Positions 52,162-61,070 of a stretch of 64,000 bases of DNA are shown piece by piece (position 1 is the stretch's first letter; every line of letters starts with the position of its first letter). A model generated the notes under the pieces. That model had not been told where the DNA came from. It worked only from the letters and a program-made list of their open reading frames with translations, and searched no databases. Location: NCBI RefSeq assembly GCF_012927205.1, contig NZ_JABBGC010000001.1, positions 2,294,810 to 2,358,809 on the forward strand, written 5' to 3'. The stretch comes from Chitinophaga fulva (GTDB lineage Bacteria > Bacteroidota > Bacteroidia > Chitinophagales > Chitinophagaceae). The position numbers and the translations under genes are program-made.

Positions 52162-54867
52162 CTATTGTTTGGTAGAATCAGCTGCTGGTTTTTTCTTACC
52201 AAACAGGCCGTTGAGCGTGTTTTTCACGGATTCTCCGGCTTGTTTGCCTACGTTTTCCAGTGGTTTGCCACCGGTGTGGGCAGAGTCTTTTTTACCGCTT
52301 AACTGATTTTTAAGTTCATCTTTTAATGCGTTGACAGCATTGTTTTTGATCTGCTTCACGGAATCGCGCACCACGTTTTTCACCGTATCTATTTTATTTT
52401 TCACCAGTTCAGTGGCCTGGTTTTTCAGGTTGTTGGCGCTTTCTTTCAGATCTGTTTTCAGGGATGGTTTCATGATGTTACCAGCCATGAGCACCTGCAG
52501 GTGAACGCTGTCGCCCAGGTTAACGGGGATGCCTTTGTTCTGTGCCTGTGACACGAGGTTGTTCACCAGGCTGTTGCCCGCGGCGCCCATGAGGCTGCGT
52601 GGCAGCGCCAGTTGCAGGGTATAATCGAGCGACTGGTCGAAGCCGTGTGAACCGGCGATGTTCATGGTAACGCCGTTGACAGCCACTTTGAACGGATTCA
52701 CTTTGACGCGGCCGTTTTCAAAGGCGAAATAGTTTTTGATATCCCGCAGGGAGATGTCTTTCAGCTGGGAAACATTAAGCGTGTTAGCCAGTTGATCCAC
52801 TGGTGCGAATTGTTTCAGGAAACCTTGTATCAGCAGCAGGTTACCGTCGCCTGTGAGGGTATTGAGCACGGGGCTCATGTCTTTGCCCAGTTTACCCTGC
52901 ATTTTCAGCTGTGAGGTGATTTTGCCGGAGAGGAATTTACCGATGGGCATCAGTTTTTGCACCGTGTTGAAGGTGTTGAAAGTCTGTTGCACGTCGAGGT
53001 TCTGTACATCATAAGCGATGTTAACGTCCGGATTGGTTTTGCTGTTTTTAGTGCTGTAGCTGCCGTTGATTTCCATGGTGCCTTGCAGTGCGTTGGCTTT
53101 CAGCTGTTGCATGGTCAGGGTTTCATCTTTCAGCAGCAGGGTGCCGGTAACGTTGTTCAGTTCAGCTTTATCATACAGCACTTTGCCTACTGCTGTTTGC
53201 AGGCTGATGTTCAGATTGGCAGGTACAGCGAACGGCATCATAGCAGCGGAATCCACTTTAGCCGGGGCTTTGGTGGTGCTGGCAGCGGCAGTGCCGGTAG
53301 AGCCCATGAATTTATTCACATTCACCTGGTCGGCTTTGAAGTTCAGTTTACCGTCAAGGGGAGCGTTTTTAAACGTGTATGCGAGCAGGTTATTCACTTC
53401 ACCGTTAGCGTCGAAGTTGGTGCCCAGGTATTGACCGCTCAGTTCTTTCACGGTCACGTTTTTGGGATTGAACTGGAGGAAAAGGTTTTTTACGTTGACG
53501 CCATCGGGATAGTCCTGGCTTTTATACAGCATATTGCTGAGTTGTAGGGTACCGGCGGCATAGAAGCGGTCGTATTGTTGTTTTTCGATGGCGCTCATAT
53601 TGCCTTTGGCGGATATGTCAGCATCGAGGAGGCCGTTGAGGGTGGTGCCTGTTCCCAGTTTCACGAACTGGGTGACTTTAGACAGGTCTATTTTGCCTTT
53701 GGCGGCGCCATCCAGGTACATATCGGATACCGGTGTTTTAACCAGCAGGCGCAGGTCCAGCGGCGTATTGTCCATTTCCAGGTGCGCGGTAGGCATATCC
53801 ACTATGGTATGGTCGGGCACCCCGTCGGGGTTGCTGACTTTCATCGCTATCTGGATATTTTTTACCGGTTTGGGCAGGTCAGGATATTGGAAGAAACCAT
53901 CTTTTACGTTGAGGTCCAGTCCGAAGGCAGGCATCTGTTTGGGAGAGTAGTTGCCTTTTACGTAGCCGCCGAAAGCAGCACTGCCGCTGGTTTTGATTTT
54001 ATCGAAATCAGCTTTGTAGACGGCCGGAACGAGGGACAGCAGGTCTTTGAAGTTGGTGGAAGGTGCTTTAAAGCTCAGGTCCATGCCGTAAGTGGAATCA
54101 TTGACCAGCTTAAAGAAGCCTTGCAGGGCCACTTCGAGGTTGTTGAGCGCTGCTTTACCTGCTTTCAGTGTATACGTGCTGGTGGTATTATCTATCTGGA
54201 TATCAGCGTCCAGTTTAGTTTTTACACTGGAGAGATAAGGGATAGGGCCATAGCGGAAAGTGATGCCGTCCGCTTTGGTGCTGGTAGACAGGGTGAACTG
54301 GTCTTGTGTGAAGTCTCCTTTCCCCTGATGGGTAAGTCCGTCGATGATCAGCTGCATATTGCCCTGTTGGTCATCGTAGTTGATCAGCGCATCTTCAATT
54401 TTATATTGCTGGAGGCTCAGGGCAAAAGTAGTCTTGCTGGTATCTGCCGGCTTGGCCTGGGCAGTATCCGGTTTGGTGATGTTCCAGTTGGCCGCACCGT
54501 TTTTATGCACAACAGCGTATATGCGTGGGTTGATGAGGGCTACGTTATAGATGTCCATTTTGCCGCCATTGATGACACTCATCAGATCGAGGGCTACATC
54601 TATTTGTTTTACTGCCAGCAGGGTATCTCCTTCAAATTCGCCCGTACCGGTTACCTGGAGCTCGTCCAGTCCCACCGCCAGCCGTGGAAAATGCCGGAAC
54701 AGGCTGATATCCACGTCTTTAAAGTCTACTTTAGCTGTCAGGTGTTTATTGAGTTCTGTTTTCACTTTGGCAATGATCTTGTCCTTAAAAAAATAAGGAA
54801 TGGCGATGGCTGCCAGAATGAGTACTACCAGTGTAACCGCTACAATCTTCAGGATTTTTTTGAGCAT
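52162..54867 (-). CDS. AsmA family membrane-anchored protein
   Basis: 901 aa. One N-terminal membrane helix (IVAVTLVVLILAAIAIPYFF), then the AsmA-like start (KIIAKVKTELNKHLTAKVDFKDVDISLFRHFPRLAVGLDEL). A long repetitive beta-strand-rich periplasmic part follows and an amphipathic Lys-rich coiled C-terminus closes it. AsmA-type proteins are bridge-like lipid carriers between inner and outer membranes. Length fits Bacteroidota members. The strand repeats make a very long false frame on the other strand. Confidence 0.9.
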   Translation of the reverse strand: MLKKILKIVAVTLVVLILAAIAIPYFFKDKIIAKVKTELNKHLTAKVDFKDVDISLFRHFPRLAVGLDELQVTGTGEFEGDTLLAVKQIDVALDLMSVINGGKMDIYNVALINPRIYAVVHKNGAANWNITKPDTAQAKPADTSKTTFALSLQQYKIEDALINYDDQQGNMQLIIDGLTHQGKGDFTQDQFTLSTSTKADGITFRYGPIPYLSSVKTKLDADIQIDNTTSTYTLKAGKAALNNLEVALQGFFKLVNDSTYGMDLSFKAPSTNFKDLLSLVPAVYKADFDKIKTSGSAAFGGYVKGNYSPKQMPAFGLDLNVKDGFFQYPDLPKPVKNIQIAMKVSNPDGVPDHTIVDMPTAHLEMDNTPLDLRLLVKTPVSDMYLDGAAKGKIDLSKVTQFVKLGTGTTLNGLLDADISAKGNMSAIEKQQYDRFYAAGTLQLSNMLYKSQDYPDGVNVKNLFLQFNPKNVTVKELSGQYLGTNFDANGEVNNLLAYTFKNAPLDGKLNFKADQVNVNKFMGSTGTAAASTTKAPAKVDSAAMMPFAVPANLNISLQTAVGKVLYDKAELNNVTGTLLLKDETLTMQQLKANALQGTMEINGSYSTKNSKTNPDVNIAYDVQNLDVQQTFNTFNTVQKLMPIGKFLSGKITSQLKMQGKLGKDMSPVLNTLTGDGNLLLIQGFLKQFAPVDQLANTLNVSQLKDISLRDIKNYFAFENGRVKVNPFKVAVNGVTMNIAGSHGFDQSLDYTLQLALPRSLMGAAGNSLVNNLVSQAQNKGIPVNLGDSVHLQVLMAGNIMKPSLKTDLKESANNLKNQATELVKNKIDTVKNVVRDSVKQIKNNAVNALKDELKNQLSGKKDSAHTGGKPLENVGKQAGESVKNTLNGLFGKKKPAADSTKQ

Positions 54868-54998
54868 AGGTTATCTTTTGATTTTTATGAATGTGAAGGT
54901 AGTTTTTTCCGGGAAAGGAGCAAAGCCTTCGGTGAGGTAACCTGGCCGCTTCCTGTCATTTTTACTATTTTTGCGGTATTCGCGAAAATATCAGACGT

Positions 54999-55598
54999 AT
55001 GACACCAGAAAGGAAGGAGCGGTTATTGACCACCCTGAACAGGCGGCAAGCCAATTTAACCGTTGTATTGGAAGATGTGCAGGACCCGCATAACGTTTCT
55101 GCCGTATTACGTACCTGCGATGCCGTGGGCATCCAGGATGTGTATGTTATCACTACCATGGCCCCGCGCCAAAAGAAGTGGGGGCACCGAAGCAGCAGCA
55201 GTGCTGCTATGTGGCTTACTATCCATCAGTTTGACAATGTAGCCGAATGTGTGGCCGCGCTGCGTGCCAAATACGACAGGATATATACCACCCATCTGAC
55301 AACAGACGCTATCAGTCTTTATGATATCGACTTTACCGGCTCTGTGGCGCTGGTATTCGGAAATGAACAAATGGGCGTCAGTGAAAAGATAAGGTCCCTG
55401 TCAGACGGGAATTTCATCATCCCGCAAATGGGCATTATCAAGTCGCTGAACATATCCGTGGCCTGTGCTGTCAGTATCTATGAAGCCATGCGTCAGAAAA
55501 CACTGGCCGGCCATTATGATAAGCCGGGCCTACCCCCTGAACAATATAACGCCCTCGCGGAACAGTGGGGGTATCAGATAGAGAAGGAGGGGGAATAA
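54999..55598 (+). CDS. trmH: tRNA/rRNA 2'-O-methyltransferase, TrmH (SPOUT) family
   Basis: 199 aa. SPOUT trefoil-knot motifs: HNVSAVLRTCDAVG (motif 1, catalytic Arg), LVFGNEQMGVS (motif 2) and IPQMGIIKSLNISVACAVSIYE (motif 3). The N-terminal RKERLLTTLNRRQANLTVVLEDVQDPHN is like TrmH, which makes Gm18 in tRNA. The stop codon lies inside the terminator hairpin that follows. Confidence 0.92.
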   Translation: MTPERKERLLTTLNRRQANLTVVLEDVQDPHNVSAVLRTCDAVGIQDVYVITTMAPRQKKWGHRSSSSAAMWLTIHQFDNVAECVAALRAKYDRIYTTHLTTDAISLYDIDFTGSVALVFGNEQMGVSEKIRSLSDGNFIIPQMGIIKSLNISVACAVSIYEAMRQKTLAGHYDKPGLPPEQYNALAEQWGYQIEKEGE

Positions 55599-55612
55599 CC
55601 CCCTCCTTTTTT
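55584..55612 (+). terminator. Terminator overlapping the trmH stop
   Basis: AAGGAGGGGG (55584-55593) pairs with CCCCCTCCTT (55599-55608) around AATAA, which includes the stop; T-run after. Confidence 0.9.
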
Positions 55613-55714
55613 GTGTTGAAAATTGCTGTACCTTGTAGATGCCTGTACTGAATGAGTGTGTTGTTAACTGTTTATTCCTAAATGTACCTTCCCGGGTAAA
55701 TAATTTTATAATTG

Positions 55715-56194
55715 GTGGATAACTGGAGATATAATGCCGTTAGCGTTACCAAATATGATCCGATGAGAGATTATAGTGGTGACTGGACATCGTTTAGCGA
55801 TATCGGTAAGCTGTTTAACGGGGTAGCGCTGTTGCTGGATGAATACCTGCAAACAGAACGGCGTTACATTTATGCTGTACAGTGTATTTTAAACTCGGGT
55901 CTTCAGCGGGAAATACAGGTCCAAAAGGTAGAGAAGTATACTCCCGAAAATCTATCCGGTGATTTATTGGAATTGTATCACGTTATTCAGGAAGGTGGTA
56001 TGTTCCCGATGGATGCTCTTTCAGGTTTGATGCAATTAGTACTGAGAGAGTATGTTTGGTATGAGATACATGTTATAGGAGCCGCTGAATTATGTGTCAG
56101 ATTTGGTTATGACTATTATATGTATGTAAATGGTGTTGCACAGGAAGATACAATATGGGAAGAAGTAAGAAAGATAGGATTGTTTGTCCGGTAG
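55715..56194 (+). CDS. Hypothetical protein, polymorphic-toxin immunity-like
   Basis: 159 aa from GTG 55715 (TTG 55712 possible). The start DNWRYNAVSVTKYDP... with EWTSF/DWTSFSDIGKLFNG recalls a family of small cytoplasmic proteins found beside secreted toxins in several phyla; I cannot name it. No signal peptide. It lies with two other small genes between trmH and a terminator, with no toxin in sight, so it would be an orphan immunity gene. Confidence 0.6.
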   Translation: MDNWRYNAVSVTKYDPMRDYSGDWTSFSDIGKLFNGVALLLDEYLQTERRYIYAVQCILNSGLQREIQVQKVEKYTPENLSGDLLELYHVIQEGGMFPMDALSGLMQLVLREYVWYEIHVIGAAELCVRFGYDYYMYVNGVAQEDTIWEEVRKIGLFVR

Positions 56195-56242
56195 CGTCGG
56201 GTTGAAGTTGGAGGAAATGAAGGAATACTACATAAAAGAAGT

Positions 56243-56758
56243 ATGAACAAAGTAGCATTAAATACCCTTATTCGCCAGGGAGTGTTTTATGGAGACCTAA
56301 AAGTTGGCCTTACTAAACAAGACGTGGAAAGCCGGTTAGGACACCCTTTGAATGATGTTTACATCGATACGCCTGATCTTAGTCACTACATACTGGAGAT
56401 GAAAGATGGTCAAATGCTGTCTGCTCTCTTCGATAAGAAAGATGTTTGTTTTGAACTCAAATTGGATCTGGAGGAGAATAAGCAGGTGGATATAGGACTA
56501 CAATGGTATGACCACTGGGAAAGTATCAATGAAGATACCTCTTTGGAGCGGTTGTTAACAATACTTACGGACTTAAATATTGATTGGGAGTTTGATGGAC
56601 AACGGGTATATCTGCAAACCCTTTGTATTCAGCTGAATAACGGATTGCGGTTGTACTATGCTTTTGGGGAGAAAGCCCAAGGGGACTATGGATTTTTTTC
56701 CATCAGATCACTATGGGACTCACATGAGCTAACCAGAATAGATTTCAGTAAGGACTAA
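56243..56758 (+). CDS. Hypothetical protein, immunity-like
   Basis: 171 aa, cytoplasmic. Contains a SmpA/OmlA-like GLTKQDVESRLGHPLND stretch near residues 22-38, a motif often seen in small proteins of toxin-immunity clusters, and an acidic aromatic C-terminal half (YYAFGEKAQGDYGFFSIRSLW). No confident family. Starts 48 bases after the preceding gene in the same AT-rich run. Confidence 0.55.
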   Translation: MNKVALNTLIRQGVFYGDLKVGLTKQDVESRLGHPLNDVYIDTPDLSHYILEMKDGQMLSALFDKKDVCFELKLDLEENKQVDIGLQWYDHWESINEDTSLERLLTILTDLNIDWEFDGQRVYLQTLCIQLNNGLRLYYAFGEKAQGDYGFFSIRSLWDSHELTRIDFSKD

Positions 56759-56815
56759 CTAGATTCCTGGCTTAGGGAAACCAGATATGCGGCATTGTTA
56801 ATATTGATAGTTTCT

Positions 56816-57232
56816 ATGAACATTATTACAAGAAAAGCAAATATCGGATTCGGACAGCCTACTGTCAATGGCAGAAGGCTAACTGTTTTTAACGTAGTAT
56901 CATATGCTGCCCATACTGATGATATTACCTCTTATTTAAACGAGTTTGAATTGTCGCGGGATGAATTGAGTGCCGCAGTGGATTACTGTATGGATAGACG
57001 TTGCGGCGCTATCGAATATGAATGGGAGCAGTATTGCGACGGCTGCATACTGAGAACGATCGCAGATGGCGATGATTTCAACCGGGATGATTATGAGGAG
57101 ATCGATGGTATAACCTTCTCAAAAGACCGTCAGGTTATTTTCCTTGGCTCGCTGGATGAGCAGGAAAAGGCAGAAGCCGGAGTGATGGGGTGGGTGCTGG
57201 CAGAAGAGGTAAACAGACGACTGGATGAATAA
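56816..57232 (+). CDS. DUF433-like protein
   Basis: 138 aa from ATG 56816 (a TTG at 56795 is rejected). NIGFGQPTVNGRRLTVFNVVSYAA..DDITSYLNEFELSRDELSAAVDYC follows the DUF433 pattern, a small winged-helix-like domain of VapB-type antitoxins. A C-terminal extension with Cys pairs (YCDGCIL) is unusual for DUF433. No VapC-like toxin is adjacent. Closes the small-gene cluster before a strong bidirectional terminator. Confidence 0.65.
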   Translation: MNIITRKANIGFGQPTVNGRRLTVFNVVSYAAHTDDITSYLNEFELSRDELSAAVDYCMDRRCGAIEYEWEQYCDGCILRTIADGDDFNRDDYEEIDGITFSKDRQVIFLGSLDEQEKAEAGVMGWVLAEEVNRRLDE

Positions 57233-57246
57233 TTACCCAAAACTAA

Positions 57247-57290
57247 AAAAAAGGAGGCCCCGTTCTTTATAGAACGGGGCCTCCTTTTTT
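57247..57290. terminator. Bidirectional terminator with a 20-bp perfect stem
   Basis: 57247-57266 pairs perfectly with 57271-57290 around TTAT; core AGGAGGCCCCGTTCT. Placed between convergent genes. Confidence 0.95.
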
Positions 57291-57305
57291 AGAAACAGTT
57301 CGTTA

Positions 57306-60200
57306 TTAATTCTCCTGCAATATCAGTGCATTCAGTATTGAGAAGTCGCCGTATGTTGTTGTAGTGGAATGTACAGACAGCCTGATAATTCCATTGGCAT
57401 CCGGTGTTACATTAGTGATCACTATTTCATTGGAAGTGTTGTCCAATGCGTTTAGTAATTGTTCGCTACCGCCATTGATACGCCATACACCATATTTTGC
57501 TTTGCCGTCGGTATTGGTAGCGCTATTGCGGGCAGCATACAGTTTAAGGGTATACGTTTTGGAAGGGTTCAGTCCTTTGAGCAGGAGGTTGTCCATGCCT
57601 GGCGTATATCTTAAGCTGTAGTTGAACCAGAAGGATTTTAGCGCAATATCCGGTATCACGCCGCTGTTGTTATTGGTAGAGGTACCGTCCACATCGGAAG
57701 CCTGGTTGCCACCCAATACTGACCAGTATGTAGTGGCGCCGCTTACGTTGTCAATGGTCCAGTTGGTGGAAGGGTCTGTGGCAACAATATGCAGACCTCC
57801 TGTGGGATAGGTGACGTTAAACCATCCCGGAATAGGGGTGACTGCAGTTTTACTGAAGTGTGCCCGTAAGGTCTTTTTGCCGTTGTTGTTAGGGAACACC
57901 TTAACTGTAGATTGCGCGATCAGCGCCTCACCTTCAGCAGTGGTACCGGTAACTTTGAACACGAAGGTGCCATTTGTCAGCCCGGAGAAACTTGCAGACG
58001 CGGTATTACCATTGCTGATCGTTGCTGTGTTGGGGCCGGATACCTGGCTCCATTGATAAGAAGTGATCTGGGCATTGTTCACAGGAACGGCAGTCAGCTG
58101 CATCGTTGAAAGTAAGGTAGTGGTATCTGTCAGCTTCAGCTGCGGTAGTATGGGTAATGTTCCCATCACGCCAATATCGACAAGGCTGAGGTGCGCGAAA
58201 GTGCTACCTGCACCTACTCTCAGCACGATGTCCACGGAGTCCAGTCCTTTAACCTGGTTGAAGGTAATGGCCCGGTTGTAATCCGGTGTTGCGGTGGTGG
58301 CATACCGCATATCTGCGGACAGTGCTGTTTCCCAGGCAGCATCGCCCAGTTTTGCCTGCAGGATGCGCGGTGTCGTGGAGGCATCATCCAGACGGGCGCC
58401 CCATAGTTTGATGTAATAAGTATTTGTTTTAACGAGACCTTTTATCCGCAGGGTGATGCCATTGGGGTTGATAGACGAATGAAGGAACATGTTGTCATAT
58501 ACCGCTTCCATGGGGTAATCACCTACGGGCACGTTGAAGCCATTGTAGTTGATGGATTTGGTTGCTGATGAACCGAAAGTGCCTTGTGGCAGCCCAATGA
58601 TCTGCATGCTCATTTTGGTCGCTGCATTGGTAGTGGTTTTGAGTGCTGCAATGGATGATTTGTCAGCAAAACCGGTTACATCTCCTATACCGTACCAGTT
58701 GTTCCAGTATTTACCGGAACCATCTGGTGACGGAGTAGGTTTGCCATCCGCCTTACCTGATCCGTTGAGTGTGATAAGGCCATCACCACCCAAATCTACC
58801 AGCAGGCGGTAGTTATAGTCATCCACACCGGGATTGGTGGGCGTTGTTTTTTCGTCCAGTACTGCTATGCTGGAGAAGGGAGAATAGCTGCCATCCTGTA
58901 ATTCTGCTTTCACCCGGAAATATTGTTTTGCCTGGTTATAGCGTATAAAGGACCGTTTGACAATGTTGGCATCCTGTTCTACAGCAAACTGCGACCAGCT
59001 GGTTTTATCCAGTGAAGAATCGATAACATATCTTTTAACACCTCTTACAGACTGAAAGAACTCCATCCATTTGTCAAAAAGCCGGGCAGCGATAAGTTGG
59101 TTGCCGGCACTGTTGAGATGTATCCCATCACCTTTGTCATATTTGCTGAGAATATTTCCCGTGGCGGCCGGATCTGCCACATCATTATAGCCTTCCACAA
59201 AACGATTGGGCCAGATGGTTCTGATACTGTCTGCCAACTGTCTTAACATGTCCTGTTGTGGGGCAGTATAGCTGGTGCGTGGTTGTGTGGTTTCGAAAAA
59301 TACCGGTATTCCGCGGGCCTGAGCAAGGTTGTCAATGTTTTTTAAGTTGGCAATGCTCTGGTTAACGGATATGTTGGCGGCGGGATCGTTCGACGGCAAC
59401 GATACAAAAATAAAATCCGGATTAAGTCCCAGCGCTGTTTCGATATTATGACCAACAACGCCGCCCTGTGTTGCGGGTAATACATCTTTGCTGGTATATC
59501 CCGCTACGGCGAGATTGTTCCAGGAAGAACCGGCTGTATTATTGCCCAGCCATAGCGAGATCTTGTCTCCCAGCCTGTCCGGAGCATCCAGTCCATAACC
59601 TGCAAGGGTGGAGGAGCCGATACCTGCTACTTTAGGTTGCAGGTACAGTGTTTTTGCGTTGGATGTCCATCTTAGGGTATAGGTTTTATCTGCGTTTTCA
59701 AACACGCCCGCGCGGAGTTGCAGTCCCTGCGGGATAATTGGATTGCCGGTATTAACACTGCTTCCGTCGAGTGTAAGGTCCATGCCACCTAATGCCTCAA
59801 TGTATATGTGATCATTGTTTTGCAGAGCAGGATAGAAAGTGATTTTACCGGCGGCATCATCTATTTTAACGCCATTGGAATTACTCCTGTATTGTAACAG
59901 ACCATTCCGCAATACCTTGATGGTGTAATTGGCCAGAGTGGCATCCTGGTATACAGAGTCTCCGGCTGCGGGATAGCCGGAAGTACCGGCCAGGAACTGC
60001 ATTTGCCTGCCCATTTTTCTGAACATCGTTTTGCCGTCACCGGTATTGTACAGATACCCTGTCACATCCTTCGTGTTGTTTCTTAATACCAGTTCGGCAT
60101 TGGTGATTTTTACCGAGTCTCTTTCAACCCGGAGGGGGGATTGGGCAACAGTAGCTATTCCTGCGAGTAGCAGGGGAATATATAGGACTTGTTTAAACAT
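57306..60200 (-). CDS. Secreted multi-domain SGNH/GDSL hydrolase
   Basis: 964 aa from ATG 60200; a longer frame to 60257 would start in non-conserved sequence ahead of a clean signal peptide (VLYIPLLLAGIATVAQS). An N-terminal module of about 130 residues (VLRNNTKDVTGYLYNTGDGK...FYPALQNNDHIYIEAL) is also found alone in the next gene. The SGNH domain shows block I GIGSS (193-197), GYTSKD, PSND (block III) and DGIHLNSAG (block V, Asp/His). Carbohydrate-binding-like modules and a PKD-like domain (ITSYQWSQVSGPNTA) follow. Carbohydrate esterase activity at the cell surface is likely; the substrate is unknown. No recognisable type IX secretion C-terminal domain is seen. Confidence 0.85.
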   Translation of the reverse strand: MFKQVLYIPLLLAGIATVAQSPLRVERDSVKITNAELVLRNNTKDVTGYLYNTGDGKTMFRKMGRQMQFLAGTSGYPAAGDSVYQDATLANYTIKVLRNGLLQYRSNSNGVKIDDAAGKITFYPALQNNDHIYIEALGGMDLTLDGSSVNTGNPIIPQGLQLRAGVFENADKTYTLRWTSNAKTLYLQPKVAGIGSSTLAGYGLDAPDRLGDKISLWLGNNTAGSSWNNLAVAGYTSKDVLPATQGGVVGHNIETALGLNPDFIFVSLPSNDPAANISVNQSIANLKNIDNLAQARGIPVFFETTQPRTSYTAPQQDMLRQLADSIRTIWPNRFVEGYNDVADPAATGNILSKYDKGDGIHLNSAGNQLIAARLFDKWMEFFQSVRGVKRYVIDSSLDKTSWSQFAVEQDANIVKRSFIRYNQAKQYFRVKAELQDGSYSPFSSIAVLDEKTTPTNPGVDDYNYRLLVDLGGDGLITLNGSGKADGKPTPSPDGSGKYWNNWYGIGDVTGFADKSSIAALKTTTNAATKMSMQIIGLPQGTFGSSATKSINYNGFNVPVGDYPMEAVYDNMFLHSSINPNGITLRIKGLVKTNTYYIKLWGARLDDASTTPRILQAKLGDAAWETALSADMRYATTATPDYNRAITFNQVKGLDSVDIVLRVGAGSTFAHLSLVDIGVMGTLPILPQLKLTDTTTLLSTMQLTAVPVNNAQITSYQWSQVSGPNTATISNGNTASASFSGLTNGTFVFKVTGTTAEGEALIAQSTVKVFPNNNGKKTLRAHFSKTAVTPIPGWFNVTYPTGGLHIVATDPSTNWTIDNVSGATTYWSVLGGNQASDVDGTSTNNNSGVIPDIALKSFWFNYSLRYTPGMDNLLLKGLNPSKTYTLKLYAARNSATNTDGKAKYGVWRINGGSEQLLNALDNTSNEIVITNVTPDANGIIRLSVHSTTTTYGDFSILNALILQEN

Positions 60201-60237
60201 ATGGCTGTTTATAAGATGGAAATAATGAAAAGGGTAT

Positions 60238-60672
60238 CTATAAAGAGAAAGCAGCATCTTCCAGTGCTTCTATGTATATTTTTTCGGACTGAACAAGTGC
60301 GGGGTAAAAGACAATTTTCCCGGTGGCATTGTCAATGCTTATTCCCTGTTGTGTGTTCGGTTTCTGGAGAAGTCCGTTGCGCCACACTTTTACAGCCTTC
60401 TTTACAAGAGAAGAATGGGTATACGAATTTTCCCCATTCGCAGGAAAACCGGTAGTACCAACTGTGAACTGAATGGCGCAACCTGTTTTTTGAAAATTCG
60501 TTTTCCCGTCACCTGTATTGAACAGGTAACCGGATGTATTCATTGTCTTGTTGCGAATAACCATCACCTGTGTGGAAATGGTGGCGGCTTGTTTGTTCAC
60601 GTCCATCCTGGACTGTCCTTTTACCTGCTGCAGGGATACAAACAGGAGGACGCCTACATAATAGCGTATCAT
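60238..60672 (-). CDS. Exported single-module paralogue of the SGNH protein N-terminus
   Basis: 144 aa with signal peptide (YYVGVLLFVSLQQVKGQS). The body (VIRNKTMNTSGYLFNTGDGKTNFQ...WRNGLLQKPN...IDNATGKIVFYPALVQSEKIYIEAL) parallels residues 35-140 of the SGNH protein over its whole length. It lies 37 bases upstream of that gene on the same strand, so the two are probably an operon born from a partial duplication. The function of the module is unknown. Confidence 0.8.
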   Translation of the reverse strand: MIRYYVGVLLFVSLQQVKGQSRMDVNKQAATISTQVMVIRNKTMNTSGYLFNTGDGKTNFQKTGCAIQFTVGTTGFPANGENSYTHSSLVKKAVKVWRNGLLQKPNTQQGISIDNATGKIVFYPALVQSEKIYIEALEDAAFSL

Positions 60673-60936
60673 GTATTAATTTTTTGATAAAAAAAATAAA
60701 GCGTAGATGATCAGGTATAGGTATTCATCTAACGACAATCAAACTGGCATTTCGAAACAATTATATCATGCTTATTCTTTCACGGTATCGGTAAGGTCAA
60801 ATGACAAGGGTTAATACACATGTTGATATAAAATTACAAAGATTCGTTTATGTTGATGATAATTTTTTTGATAATTTTTTCTTTTCGCTTGAAATGGCTT
60901 GTAGTGGCTGAAGTAAAAAAGTTTTTTCAAAATTAT

Positions 60937-60966
60937 TTTGTTATCATTTAAAATGATATACCTTTG
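60937..60966 (+). promoter_or_regulatory. Promoter of the outer-membrane barrel gene
   Basis: TTTG 60937-60940, 18-base spacer, TACCTTTG 60959-60966 (exact -7 box), in a very AT-rich 398-base divergent gap that otherwise holds nothing I can name. Confidence 0.8.
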
Positions 60967-61070
60967 ATTTCAATCAGAGAAATGCAGAATTTGTAGCTGA
61001 GCTGTTGACTATACCGAATATGAAATTTTAGTTTTTGTTTAGATTTATCCTGACTACATATACCTGAGTT

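Noticed and set aside
53575-55002. Long plus-strand frame opposite the AsmA gene, and similar long frames opposite der, topA and galK
   Set aside because: All are shadows of strongly coding strands, with no motifs, signals or sensible starts.
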